NCBI GenBank assembly: GCA_020850535.1
Contig: JADZEM010000013.1
Coordinates: 62,001 to 126,000, forward strand
Source of the DNA: Chloroflexota bacterium
Lineage (GTDB): Bacteria; Chloroflexota; UBA6077; JACCZL01
Direction: 5' to 3'
Length of the DNA stretch: 64,000 nt
Shown: positions 57,436 to 64,000 of the stretch, one piece after another
How the letters are laid out: each line of letters begins with the position of its first letter
Numbering within the stretch: position 1 is the first letter of the stretch
Made by a program: the position numbers and the translations under genes
Notes under the pieces: model-generated
Database searches by the model: none
Seen by the model: only the letters and a program-made list of their open reading frames with translations
What the model was told of the DNA's origin: nothing

Positions 57436-59058
57436 ATGGCGACCGTCGCGCAGCCGCTCGGCGGGCCGCCTCTGCTCGGTGCGCGGGGCCGCGTCGCCCA
57501 CCTGACCAGCGTCGTTCCGTACCACTGGCAGGTGCTGCTGGTCATCTCGGTCGGCGCGTTCATGGTGATCCTCGACACCACCATCGTGAACGTGGCGCTG
57601 CCGCGCATCATCACTGTCTTCCAGACCAACATCAGCACCGGGCAGCTGGTGCTGGCAGGCTACCTGCTGGCGCTTGCCGTGGTCGTCCCGACCTCCGGCT
57701 ACCTCTCGGACCGCTTCGGCGCGAAGCAGACCTACCTGATGACGATCATCCTCTTCACGCTCGGCTCGGCGCTGTGCGGCCTCTCGCCGAACGTCGAGGG
57801 GCTGATCATCTTTCGGGTGATCCAGGGCCTCGGTGGCGGCATGCTGATGCCGCTCGGGATGAGCCTGCTGTTCCAGGTGGCCCCGCCAGAACAGCGCGGC
57901 CGGATGATGGGCATCTTCGGGCTGCCGCTGCTGGTGGCTCCGATGATCGGGCCGACGCTCGGCGGCTACCTCGTCGAGTACGTGGACTGGCGGCCGATCT
58001 TCACCCTCAACGTGCCGTTCGGCATCCTGGCCACGGTCATGGGCGCCGTGATCCTGCGGGAGACGCCGAAGCGGCCGGGTGCGCGCTTTGACTGGGCCGG
58101 CTTCGTCCTCTCGGCGCTCTCGTTCTCCACGGCGATGCTGGCCCTGGAGCAAGCGCCCCACGAGGGCTGGGATGCCCCGCACGTCATGGTGCTGTTGCTG
58201 GTGGCCGCCGTCTCGTTCCCCTGCTGGATCGTGGTCGAGCTGGCGCAGGAGCAGCCCCTGCTCGACCTGACCATTCTCCGCCACCGGACCTACGCCGTGG
58301 CGATGCTGGTCAACTTCGTGGCGACCACGGCGATGTTCTCGTCGATGTTCCTGCTGCCGCTCTTTCTCCAGGGCGTGCGCGGCCTCGGCGCGATGGAGGC
58401 CGGCATGCTGCTGCTGCCGCAGGCCATCGCCGCCTCGCTGATGATGCAGGTGTCCGGGCGGCTGCTCGACCGTTTCGGCCCGAAGCCGGTGGTGATCCCG
58501 GGGCTCTGTCTCCTGGCCTACGCCACCTGGCGACTCAGCAGCCTGGATCTCTACACGCCCGACAACACCATCCGGCTGACGCTGCTCCTGCGCGGCCTGG
58601 CGATGGGCATGGTCATGATGCCGGTCACGGCGGTCTCGATGGATGCCATCCCGCGCCACCTGATCCCACGGGCCACGGCCCTCCAGAACGTGCTGCGGCA
58701 GTTGTACGCGGCCTTTGGTACGGGCATGTTCGCCACGGTGCTGACGTTCCGCGAGACGTACCACACCGCCAACCTGATGCAGGACGTGACGCCTGCCAAC
58801 CTGGCGGCTGTCCGCATCCTGACCACCGCCCAGGCGATGCTGATGGAGCGCGGTATGTCGGAGCCGGCGGCGTACGTCAACGCGCTCAATACGGTGATGA
58901 AGCAAGTCGTCCAGATGTCGAAGGTGATGAGCTTCAACGACTGCTTCACCATCGCGACGTACATCGCGCTCCTGGGCGTCATCCCGGCCCTGTTCCTGAA
59001 GCGGGAGCACAAGCCAGCCGCCGGCGCACCCGCCCGCCACGCGCCCGCCGAGGAGTAG
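57436..59058 (+). CDS. DHA2 family (EmrB/QacA) multidrug efflux MFS transporter
   Basis: 540 residues with 14 expected helices. VISVGAFMVILDTTIVNVAL is the DHA2 motif (LD.TIVNVALP). YLSDRFGAKQTYLMTIILFT is MFS motif A. VIQGLGGGMLMPLGMSLLFQ is motif B and PMIGPTLGGYLVEYVDWRPI motif C. Together with the fusion protein just upstream it should form a drug/proton antiporter exporting across the membrane. The C-terminal tail (PAAGAPARHAPAEE) is short. It converges on the M20 gene with 4 bases between. Confidence 0.94.
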   Translation: MATVAQPLGGPPLLGARGRVAHLTSVVPYHWQVLLVISVGAFMVILDTTIVNVALPRIITVFQTNISTGQLVLAGYLLALAVVVPTSGYLSDRFGAKQTYLMTIILFTLGSALCGLSPNVEGLIIFRVIQGLGGGMLMPLGMSLLFQVAPPEQRGRMMGIFGLPLLVAPMIGPTLGGYLVEYVDWRPIFTLNVPFGILATVMGAVILRETPKRPGARFDWAGFVLSALSFSTAMLALEQAPHEGWDAPHVMVLLLVAAVSFPCWIVVELAQEQPLLDLTILRHRTYAVAMLVNFVATTAMFSSMFLLPLFLQGVRGLGAMEAGMLLLPQAIAASLMMQVSGRLLDRFGPKPVVIPGLCLLAYATWRLSSLDLYTPDNTIRLTLLLRGLAMGMVMMPVTAVSMDAIPRHLIPRATALQNVLRQLYAAFGTGMFATVLTFRETYHTANLMQDVTPANLAAVRILTTAQAMLMERGMSEPAAYVNALNTVMKQVVQMSKVMSFNDCFTIATYIALLGVIPALFLKREHKPAAGAPARHAPAEE

Positions 59059-59062
59059 CGGG

Positions 59063-60391
59063 TCACGCCCGCGCAGCCGCGCGCAGCGTCAGGTCCAGCA
59101 TGATCCTGGTCCCGAGCAGCAGGTTCTCCACCGCCAGCCGCTCATCCAGGCCGTGGAACCCCTTGCGATCCTCGGCGGTCAGCATCGTCGGGACCAGCCC
59201 GTAGGCCGGGACGCCCTTCTCGCGGAAGAAGCGGGCATCCGTCCCGCCCACGCAGATGGTCGGGACCGGCAGGCTGCGCGGCATGTGCGCCTTGCAGGCC
59301 GCCTCCAGCGCCGTGAACAGGCCGCCATCGGTCGGTGCGAAGGCGACGTCGGCGTCCGGCCACTCCACGTCGAAGGTGATGCCAGGGTCGTTCACCAGTT
59401 GTTCCAGGTTGGAGACGAACGCCCGGGCGTCGGTGTCTGGCAGCAGGCGGCAGTCGAAGCTCATCTCCGCCTTCTCGGGGATGATGTTGATCTTGTAGCC
59501 GGCCTCTACCAGCGTCAGCGCGATGGTGTCGTGGAGCAGCGGCCGGGTGGCCCGGTGCGAGGCCATCTCCTGACGCGCCGCGTCCCCGCCCAGTCGGCGG
59601 ATCAGCTCGGCAACGGGTGGGCACTCGCGGTCCTCCGTCCCGACGGTCAGCACCCGGTCCACCGCCCGCACCAGCCGATGCGTGGCCGAGTCATCCCAGG
59701 GCTGCGAGCCGTGCCCTGGCTCGGCCCGCGCGATCATGGTGACGCGGCAGATCTTCTTCTCGCCCACGGCGATGCCGTAGACGTCGCCGGCGCTGTAGAA
59801 CCCACGCTGGCCGCCGCCGCCCTCGTCCAGCACGAACGCCGGGTCCATATCCGCGAAGTGGTTGTCCACCATGAACTTCGCGCCGAGCGTGCTGCCGATC
59901 TCCTCGTCGCAGGTCGCCAGCATGACGACATCGCGGTCCAGCTCGACGCCGTGCCGCTTCAGGAGCAGCATCGTCAGCAGCACCATGACGCCCATGCCCT
60001 TGTCGTCCAGGCTGCCGCGCCCGTAGACGTACCCGTTCGCCACCTCGCCGGAGTACGGGTCAAACGTCCAGTCCGAGGCGACGGCCGGCACCACGTCCAT
60101 GTGGTGGCTGAGCACCAGGGCCTTGCCGGATGGGTTGGCGGCCTGCAGCCGGGCCAGCAGGTTGACCTTGTTCGGGTCCGGCGTGGTGTAGATCCTGGCC
60201 TCGATGCCCTCGGTGGCGAGGTGATCGGCCAGGAGCCGGGCGGTCTCCACCGTCCGGCCGACCGGGTGCGAGCTGTCGAGCTTGACGTACGCGGAGAGGA
60301 TGCTTGTCGCCTCGTTCTGGATGGCGCTCCAGTCGATGCGCTCGAGCAGGGCATGCGGCGTGGGTGCTGGGGCTGACGGCTGACTGCTCAC
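59063..60391 (-). CDS. M20 family metallopeptidase/deacylase
   Basis: 442 residues starting at GTG. The two-zinc site is complete: LVLSHHMDVVPAVASDW (first His), VYGRGSLDDKGMGVMVLLTM (bridging Asp), LATCDEEIGSTLGAKFM (catalytic Glu and ligand Glu), and VGGTDARFFREKGVPAYGL. The dimerisation (lid) domain is VTMIARAEPGHGSQPWDDSA. Members are di/aminopeptidases, acetylornithine deacetylase or succinyl-diaminopimelate desuccinylase; this longer subgroup is usually called M20/M25/M40 or carboxypeptidase-like. Substrate unknown. The next gene over is a peptide-type binding protein, so peptide use is a fair guess. Confidence 0.92.
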   Translation of the reverse strand: MSSQPSAPAPTPHALLERIDWSAIQNEATSILSAYVKLDSSHPVGRTVETARLLADHLATEGIEARIYTTPDPNKVNLLARLQAANPSGKALVLSHHMDVVPAVASDWTFDPYSGEVANGYVYGRGSLDDKGMGVMVLLTMLLLKRHGVELDRDVVMLATCDEEIGSTLGAKFMVDNHFADMDPAFVLDEGGGGQRGFYSAGDVYGIAVGEKKICRVTMIARAEPGHGSQPWDDSATHRLVRAVDRVLTVGTEDRECPPVAELIRRLGGDAARQEMASHRATRPLLHDTIALTLVEAGYKINIIPEKAEMSFDCRLLPDTDARAFVSNLEQLVNDPGITFDVEWPDADVAFAPTDGGLFTALEAACKAHMPRSLPVPTICVGGTDARFFREKGVPAYGLVPTMLTAEDRKGFHGLDERLAVENLLLGTRIMLDLTLRAAARA

Positions 60392-60544
60392 GGAAGGTGC
60401 TCCAGGTGGGCTGGCCGCGTGGGTGCGACCACCCAGGATCGCCGGAACCGGTCAGGGCGCATGCCGTGAAGGCACTGGCAAGGGCAGTGGCATGATGCGC
60501 TCACCTGCACTGACACGTCTGGCCAGGATGATACTGCGCCGCCC

Positions 60545-60573
60545 TTGACCATCTGATCTGATTATCCTATCCT
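60545..60573 (+). promoter_or_regulatory. Candidate promoter of the 60657 binding-protein gene
   Basis: TTGACC (60545-60550), 17 bases, TATCCT (60568-60573), in the most A+T-rich patch of this part. The start of transcription would be near 60580. Confidence 0.55.
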
Positions 60574-60581
60574 TCGCCTGA

Positions 60582-60601
60582 GTATTAGGACGGACTAATA
60601 C
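60582..60601 (+). promoter_or_regulatory. Candidate operator (GTATTAG...CTAATAC) at the transcription start
   Basis: GTATTAG (60582-60588), six bases, CTAATAC (60595-60601). The perfect inverted repeat overlaps the expected start of transcription, so a bound repressor would block initiation. Confidence 0.55.
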
Positions 60602-60656
60602 ATTGCTTACGCACTCACTACGGCGAGTGCCGCTTCCGCGCCCCGGAGGGTCTCCT

Positions 60657-62426
60657 ATGGTCCATCGTCCCCTGGCGTTCCTCTTTGCCAGCCTGCTGGG
60701 TGCGTCCACCGTGCTGGCGGCCTGTGCTCCGCAGGCGCCGCGGCCCGGCCCGGCCCCGACGGCCGCGCCCAGCAAGCCTGCCGCCCAGCCGACGACCGCT
60801 GCAAAGCCGGCCGAGGCCGCGAAGCCAGCGGCAGCCGAAGCCGCGAAGCCAGCCGCCGCGAAGCCAGCCGCCGCGAAGCCAGCGGCCACCGCGCCCATCG
60901 CCGATAAGCGCGCCCAGAAGCTCACCGTTGCCATTCCGGCAGACACCGGCCCGCTCAACATCTACAGCAGTGACAGCAAGTTTGACTGGATGGTCGAGCT
61001 GGTCTTCGACAAGCTGCTCTCGCCGTCCCCGTACGCCGAGAAGCCGCTGCCCGCCCTCGCCGAGAGCGCCACGCAGATCGACCAGAGCACCTGGGTGGTG
61101 AAGGTCCGCGATGGCGTCACCTGGCACGACGGCAAGCCGTTCACCGCCGAGGACGTGGTCTTCACCTACACCTCGTTCCGCGATGGCTCGCCGAACCGCC
61201 ACACCCACCACGTCAACGACGTGCCGAAGATCGACCGGATTGTTGCTGAGGATGCGCGGACGGTCCGCTTTGACTGCGGCTACCCGTGTCCATCCCTCGG
61301 CACCGTGACCTTCGCCGATCTGCCGATCCTCCCAAAGCACATCTGGGAGAAGGTTGACAAGCCGCAGACGTTCCAGGATCTCCCCATCGGTACGGGGCCG
61401 TACAAGCTCGTGGAGCTGCGCCCGGACCAGCAGTATCGCTTCGTTGCCAACGAGTCGTACTTCCTGGGCAAGCCGCTCGTGGACGAGCTGGTGATGCCGA
61501 TCATCAAGGATCCGACCACCACCTTCACGGCGCTTCGGACGGGCGAGATCGACGTGGCCGCGCGCGACGTGCCGCCGGAGCTGCTGGCTGAGCTGGGGCG
61601 GCTGCCGGGCGTCGCGCTGGCCCAGACAACGCCGCTCTCCCTGGTTGAGCTGCGCGTCAACTACGAGCGCCCGCCCTTCGACAAGCCCGAGTTCCGCCGC
61701 GCCTTCTCGCAGTTCATTGACCGCAAGGCCATCGTAGACACCGTGCTGCTTGGGCACGGCGAGCCGGGGCTGAAGGGGTACACCCACCCGAACTCACCCT
61801 GGACCCGGCCGGGCGAGGCCACTCCGTTTGACCGCGATGGTGCGAAGAAGCTGCTGGACGACCTCCAGTTCACCGACCGCAACGGCGACGGCGTCCGGGA
61901 GACGCCTGATGGACAGGCGCTCGAATTCGGGCTGATCGTGCCCTCGAACGAGCCGGTCTGGATGCGCGTCGCCGAGCTGATCTCGAAGCAGGCCACCGAG
62001 GTTGGCATCACCCTGACGGTGCAGCCTCTTGACGCGGGCACCGTTCGGCGGATCGGCTCCACGCGCCAGTTCGACGTGTATGTCAGCGAGATCGGCCCGC
62101 ACGGCGTGGCGGACCCGGACCAGTTCATCATGTCGCACCGCTCGGGCTATCTCTGGAAGGCGGGCCTGCCGTACCCCGCGTTCGACGCCCTCTGGGAGGA
62201 GTGGAAGAGCACCGCCAGCATCGACGCCCGCAAGCAGGTCTCCTTCAAGATGCAGGAGCTGCACAACAAGCAGCCGGTCAGCGTGCCGCTCTACTACCCG
62301 CAGACGACCACGGCGTACCGGACGGCCAACTTCGATCAGTGGCAGGAGTCCCGTGGGTACGGCATCGTCCACAAGTGGTCGCTGCTGCCAGCCGCCGCCC
62401 GCAACGGGGCGGTCGTGACGCCGTAG
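60657..62426 (+). CDS. ABC transporter substrate-binding lipoprotein, family 5
   Basis: 589 residues; GGAGGGT before ATG 60657. Signal peptide with lipobox STVLAAC (Cys23), linker of AAKPAEAAKPAA units to about residue 85, then QKLTVAIPADTGPLNIYSSD, WVVKVRDGVTWHDGKPFTAE, IGTGPYKLVELRPDQQYRF, and EFRRAFSQFIDRKAIVDTVL, the SBP_bac_5 domain. It is first in a cluster with two unknown proteins and a DppB-type permease in the same direction. The cluster probably continues beyond the window with DppC and the ATPases. Confidence 0.93.
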   Translation: MVHRPLAFLFASLLGASTVLAACAPQAPRPGPAPTAAPSKPAAQPTTAAKPAEAAKPAAAEAAKPAAAKPAAAKPAATAPIADKRAQKLTVAIPADTGPLNIYSSDSKFDWMVELVFDKLLSPSPYAEKPLPALAESATQIDQSTWVVKVRDGVTWHDGKPFTAEDVVFTYTSFRDGSPNRHTHHVNDVPKIDRIVAEDARTVRFDCGYPCPSLGTVTFADLPILPKHIWEKVDKPQTFQDLPIGTGPYKLVELRPDQQYRFVANESYFLGKPLVDELVMPIIKDPTTTFTALRTGEIDVAARDVPPELLAELGRLPGVALAQTTPLSLVELRVNYERPPFDKPEFRRAFSQFIDRKAIVDTVLLGHGEPGLKGYTHPNSPWTRPGEATPFDRDGAKKLLDDLQFTDRNGDGVRETPDGQALEFGLIVPSNEPVWMRVAELISKQATEVGITLTVQPLDAGTVRRIGSTRQFDVYVSEIGPHGVADPDQFIMSHRSGYLWKAGLPYPAFDALWEEWKSTASIDARKQVSFKMQELHNKQPVSVPLYYPQTTTAYRTANFDQWQESRGYGIVHKWSLLPAAARNGAVVTP

Positions 62427-62527
62427 TCGTCAGGCTGCCGCGCGCCGCCGAGCCGCATGTTCGGCGGCGCCCTGCTCTGCTGCCCCCCGAAACCGCCGTC
62501 TGCGCCTGCCACAAAGGACCGCTGCTG

Positions 62528-63202
62528 ATGACCTGTTACCAGCGCATGCACGAGGTGCTGCTCGGCGTCTCCAGCCCGGGCGCGCCGCTCGACTGGGACG
62601 CCATCCTCTGGGATTGGATGGACGTCACCGATGTCCACGACCGCGACCACATGTTGGGGCGCATGGGCGTGGACCCCATCGACATCTACGAGCTGCCGGC
62701 CGCCGATCTCTCGCGGTTCTCGGGTTTGATCGTCTCGGGGCGCGTCGATCAGGAGCTGCTGTACCGGCACCGCGACCGGCTGCGCCGTTTCCTCGACGAG
62801 GGCAAGGTGATCGTCTACAGCGGCCAGATGTTCCGCCCCTGGCTGCCTGGGGCCGGGCAGGCTGAGCTGGTGAGCCTGGCGGCTCTGGGCGGCCTCAAGG
62901 CCGTCACCTTCGCGCCGCACCCGATCTTCGGTGCGCTGACGCCGGCTGACTTCGGCTCGCCGTTTATTCAGGGCGTGCATCCGCTCCCGGCCGGCGCGGA
63001 GCCCCTGATCGGCCTCGCAGATGGACGGGCCGTGGCCTACGTCGACCGTGTCAGCAGCGGCGGCACCATCGTGGTGCACACCGGCATCAACTTCATGAAC
63101 TTCATCGTCCAGGATACCGCCGTGCGTGACGTCATCCCGCGGCTTGTCGCCTGGATCAACGCCGAGGCTGAGGCCCGTGCGGTGGCCGGGGTCGGCGCGT
63201 GA
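62528..63202 (+). CDS. Unknown protein in an oligopeptide-transporter operon, glutamine-amidotransferase-like fold suspected
   Basis: 224 residues from MTCYQRMHEVLLGVSSPGAP; no strong ribosome site. Strand-helix order is of a Rossmann-like, GATase1/ThuA-type fold: VDPIDIYELPAADLSRFSGL then IVSGRVDQELLYRHRDRLRR, FLDEGKVIVYSGQMFRPWLPG, FGALTPADFGSPFIQG, and YVDRVSSGGTIVVHTGINFM. No Cys nucleophile is visible at the expected turn, where the strand runs into YSGQMFRP. It overlaps the following gene (GTGA), which has the same plan. Function unknown; its place suggests handling of the imported molecule or surface display. Confidence 0.78.
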   Translation: MTCYQRMHEVLLGVSSPGAPLDWDAILWDWMDVTDVHDRDHMLGRMGVDPIDIYELPAADLSRFSGLIVSGRVDQELLYRHRDRLRRFLDEGKVIVYSGQMFRPWLPGAGQAELVSLAALGGLKAVTFAPHPIFGALTPADFGSPFIQGVHPLPAGAEPLIGLADGRAVAYVDRVSSGGTIVVHTGINFMNFIVQDTAVRDVIPRLVAWINAEAEARAVAGVGA

Positions 63203-63801
63203 GCGAGTCGGGTGCTGTTCGCAAGCGGCTCGGGCTGCTCTACGGCGGGACGTTTCCAGAGCGCCGCGTCCTCGACGATCCGCGCTTCGCGCCCTGGTTC
63301 TCGCAGACGATCTACCTGCCAGACCTCGACGCCGCCGCCCTGGCCGATCTCGACGGGTTGTACGTCCCGGAGGGCACGAACCATCGGCGCCTGCAGGCGG
63401 CGTCGGCGCCGGTGTCGGGCTTCCTGGAGCGCGGCGGGACGGTGCTCGTCTTTGGTGACCATCCGGTCTCCTGGATACCGAACATCCGCTGGGAGTTTCG
63501 CCCGGCCCTGGCCGATCCGCGGCTCAAAGCTGGCGGGCCAGACCTGGGGTATCACGAGGCCGTTCCCCTCATCGATCAGATCTGGCACCACCACGGGATT
63601 CTGCGCGCACCGGCCGGCGCGCAGACGCTGTTGGCGACGGAGGATGGCGCCGACGTGCTGTATCTGGATCGGGTCAGCACCAGGGGGACGATCCTGGCGA
63701 CGACGCTCGATCCGCTGCGCCACACCGGCGAGACCCTCCAGCCGCTCGCGACGCGCTACCTGGAGCGGTTCCTCCCGTGGGTCGTCAACGTGCTGCTGTA
63801 A
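63199..63801 (+). CDS. Unknown protein, distant partner/paralog of the preceding gene
   Basis: 200 residues starting at GTG that overlaps the previous stop. KRLGLLYGGTFPERRVLDDP, then LPDLDAAALADLDGLYVPEG, FLERGGTVLVFGDHPVSWIP and VLYLDRVSTRGTILATTLDP mirror GLIVSGR, FLDEGKVIVYSG and YVDRVSSGGTIVVHTG in the preceding protein, in the same order. HHHG near residue 130 (IDQIWHHHGILRAPA) is notable and could bind metal. Likely a heterodimer partner or an old tandem duplicate (inference). No known family assigned. Confidence 0.78.
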   Translation: MSESGAVRKRLGLLYGGTFPERRVLDDPRFAPWFSQTIYLPDLDAAALADLDGLYVPEGTNHRRLQAASAPVSGFLERGGTVLVFGDHPVSWIPNIRWEFRPALADPRLKAGGPDLGYHEAVPLIDQIWHHHGILRAPAGAQTLLATEDGADVLYLDRVSTRGTILATTLDPLRHTGETLQPLATRYLERFLPWVVNVLL

Positions 63802-63871
63802 CCAGCCCCGTCGGACACGACAGTCACTGGTGTGCATTCGCTCAGACGTACTGTGAATCGGGTGATGGCTC

Positions 63872-64000
63872 ATGCTCCGTGAAGGTGGCGCCAGGCTGGT
63901 GCAGTACGCACTGGTGCTCTGGATCGCCCTGACCCTCAACTTTGCTCTGCCGCGCCTGGCCCCGGGCGATCCGCTGGATTACCTGTTCGGCCAGGAGGTC
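63872..64000 (+). CDS. ABC transporter permease, DppB type (N-terminal part, cut by window edge)
   Basis: The frame from ATG 63872 reads MLREGGARLVQYALVLWIAL then TLNFALPRLAPGDPLDYLFG and stays open to the end of the window. First helix and the RLAPGDP motif (a turn after helix 1) are the usual DppB/OppB start. It belongs to the same import cluster as the binding protein at 60657. Confidence 0.85.
   Translation, partial: MLREGGARLVQYALVLWIALTLNFALPRLAPGDPLDYLFGQEV

Noticed and set aside
1-64000. tRNA, rRNA, integrase, phage or restriction-modification genes
   Set aside because: I looked for cloverleaf-like segments, rRNA-like stretches and typical motifs and found none I could support; a tRNAscan/Rfam run would be decisive.

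Overview
The window is 64 kb of dense, high-G+C bacterial chromosome, most likely from a Chloroflexota bacterium (Thermomicrobia or Sphaerobacter-like; inferred, not proven). The signs are ABC-transporter lipoproteins with long Ala/Lys/Pro/Glu linkers after the lipobox, luciferase-like F420-type oxidoreductases, CaiB/BaiF CoA-transferases, a MoxR/DUF58/vWA/SpoIIM/RDD gene set, no outer-membrane machinery, and many intergenic palindromic repeats. I saw no rRNA, tRNA, phage, insertion-sequence transposase or CRISPR array.

Layout. 0-5 kb: end of a solute-binding protein, amidohydrolase, phosphotransferase, and a decayed toxin-antitoxin pair. 5.4-12.7 kb: oligopeptide-type binding protein and CoA-transferase on +, then a convergent DppB-DppC-binding-protein operon on -. 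13-17 kb: Uma2 nuclease-like protein, orphan histidine kinase, luciferase-like oxidoreductase. 17-25.5 kb: RDD, SpoIIM, vWA, DUF58, MoxR and a large Gly/Gln-rich membrane protein, which look like one envelope system. 25.8-30 kb: PLP desulfhydrase/deaminase, then a PTS-type dihydroxyacetone kinase (DhaK, DhaL, HPr, DhaM) split over two strands. 30-33 kb: cation/H+ antiporter behind a leader that looks like a transcription attenuator, and an L,D-transpeptidase. 34.7-41.8 kb: a sugar-acid-type catabolic cluster (GntR regulator, binding protein, two permeases, enolase-superfamily dehydratase, DapA-family lyase). 42-48 kb: response regulator, TIM-barrel epimerase, a small gene behind a sigma-54-like promoter, a secreted glycosidase-like protein, and an internally deleted dehydrogenase remnant. 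48-53.5 kb: PAP2-like protein, DoxX, divergent QueD-like protein, EVE protein, gamma-glutamyltransferase, LysE. 53.6-60.4 kb: GT39 glycosyltransferase, EmrA/EmrB-like efflux pair, M20 peptidase. 60.6-64 kb: a second oligopeptide-type transporter whose binding protein is followed by two related proteins of unknown function and a permease.

The most interesting material is between the genes: (1) a leader before the antiporter with four segments that can pair 1:2, 2:3 or 3:4 and end in a terminator; (2) arrays of a 7-base GGGNNNN unit at six places, able in principle to form G-quadruplexes; (3) MITE-like palindromic elements with terminal inverted repeats; (4) two gene fossils caught in decay; (5) a textbook sigma-54 promoter sequence in a lineage where sigma-54 is not usual. 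Start codons were chosen by ribosome-binding site and by where family similarity begins; many are GTG or TTG.
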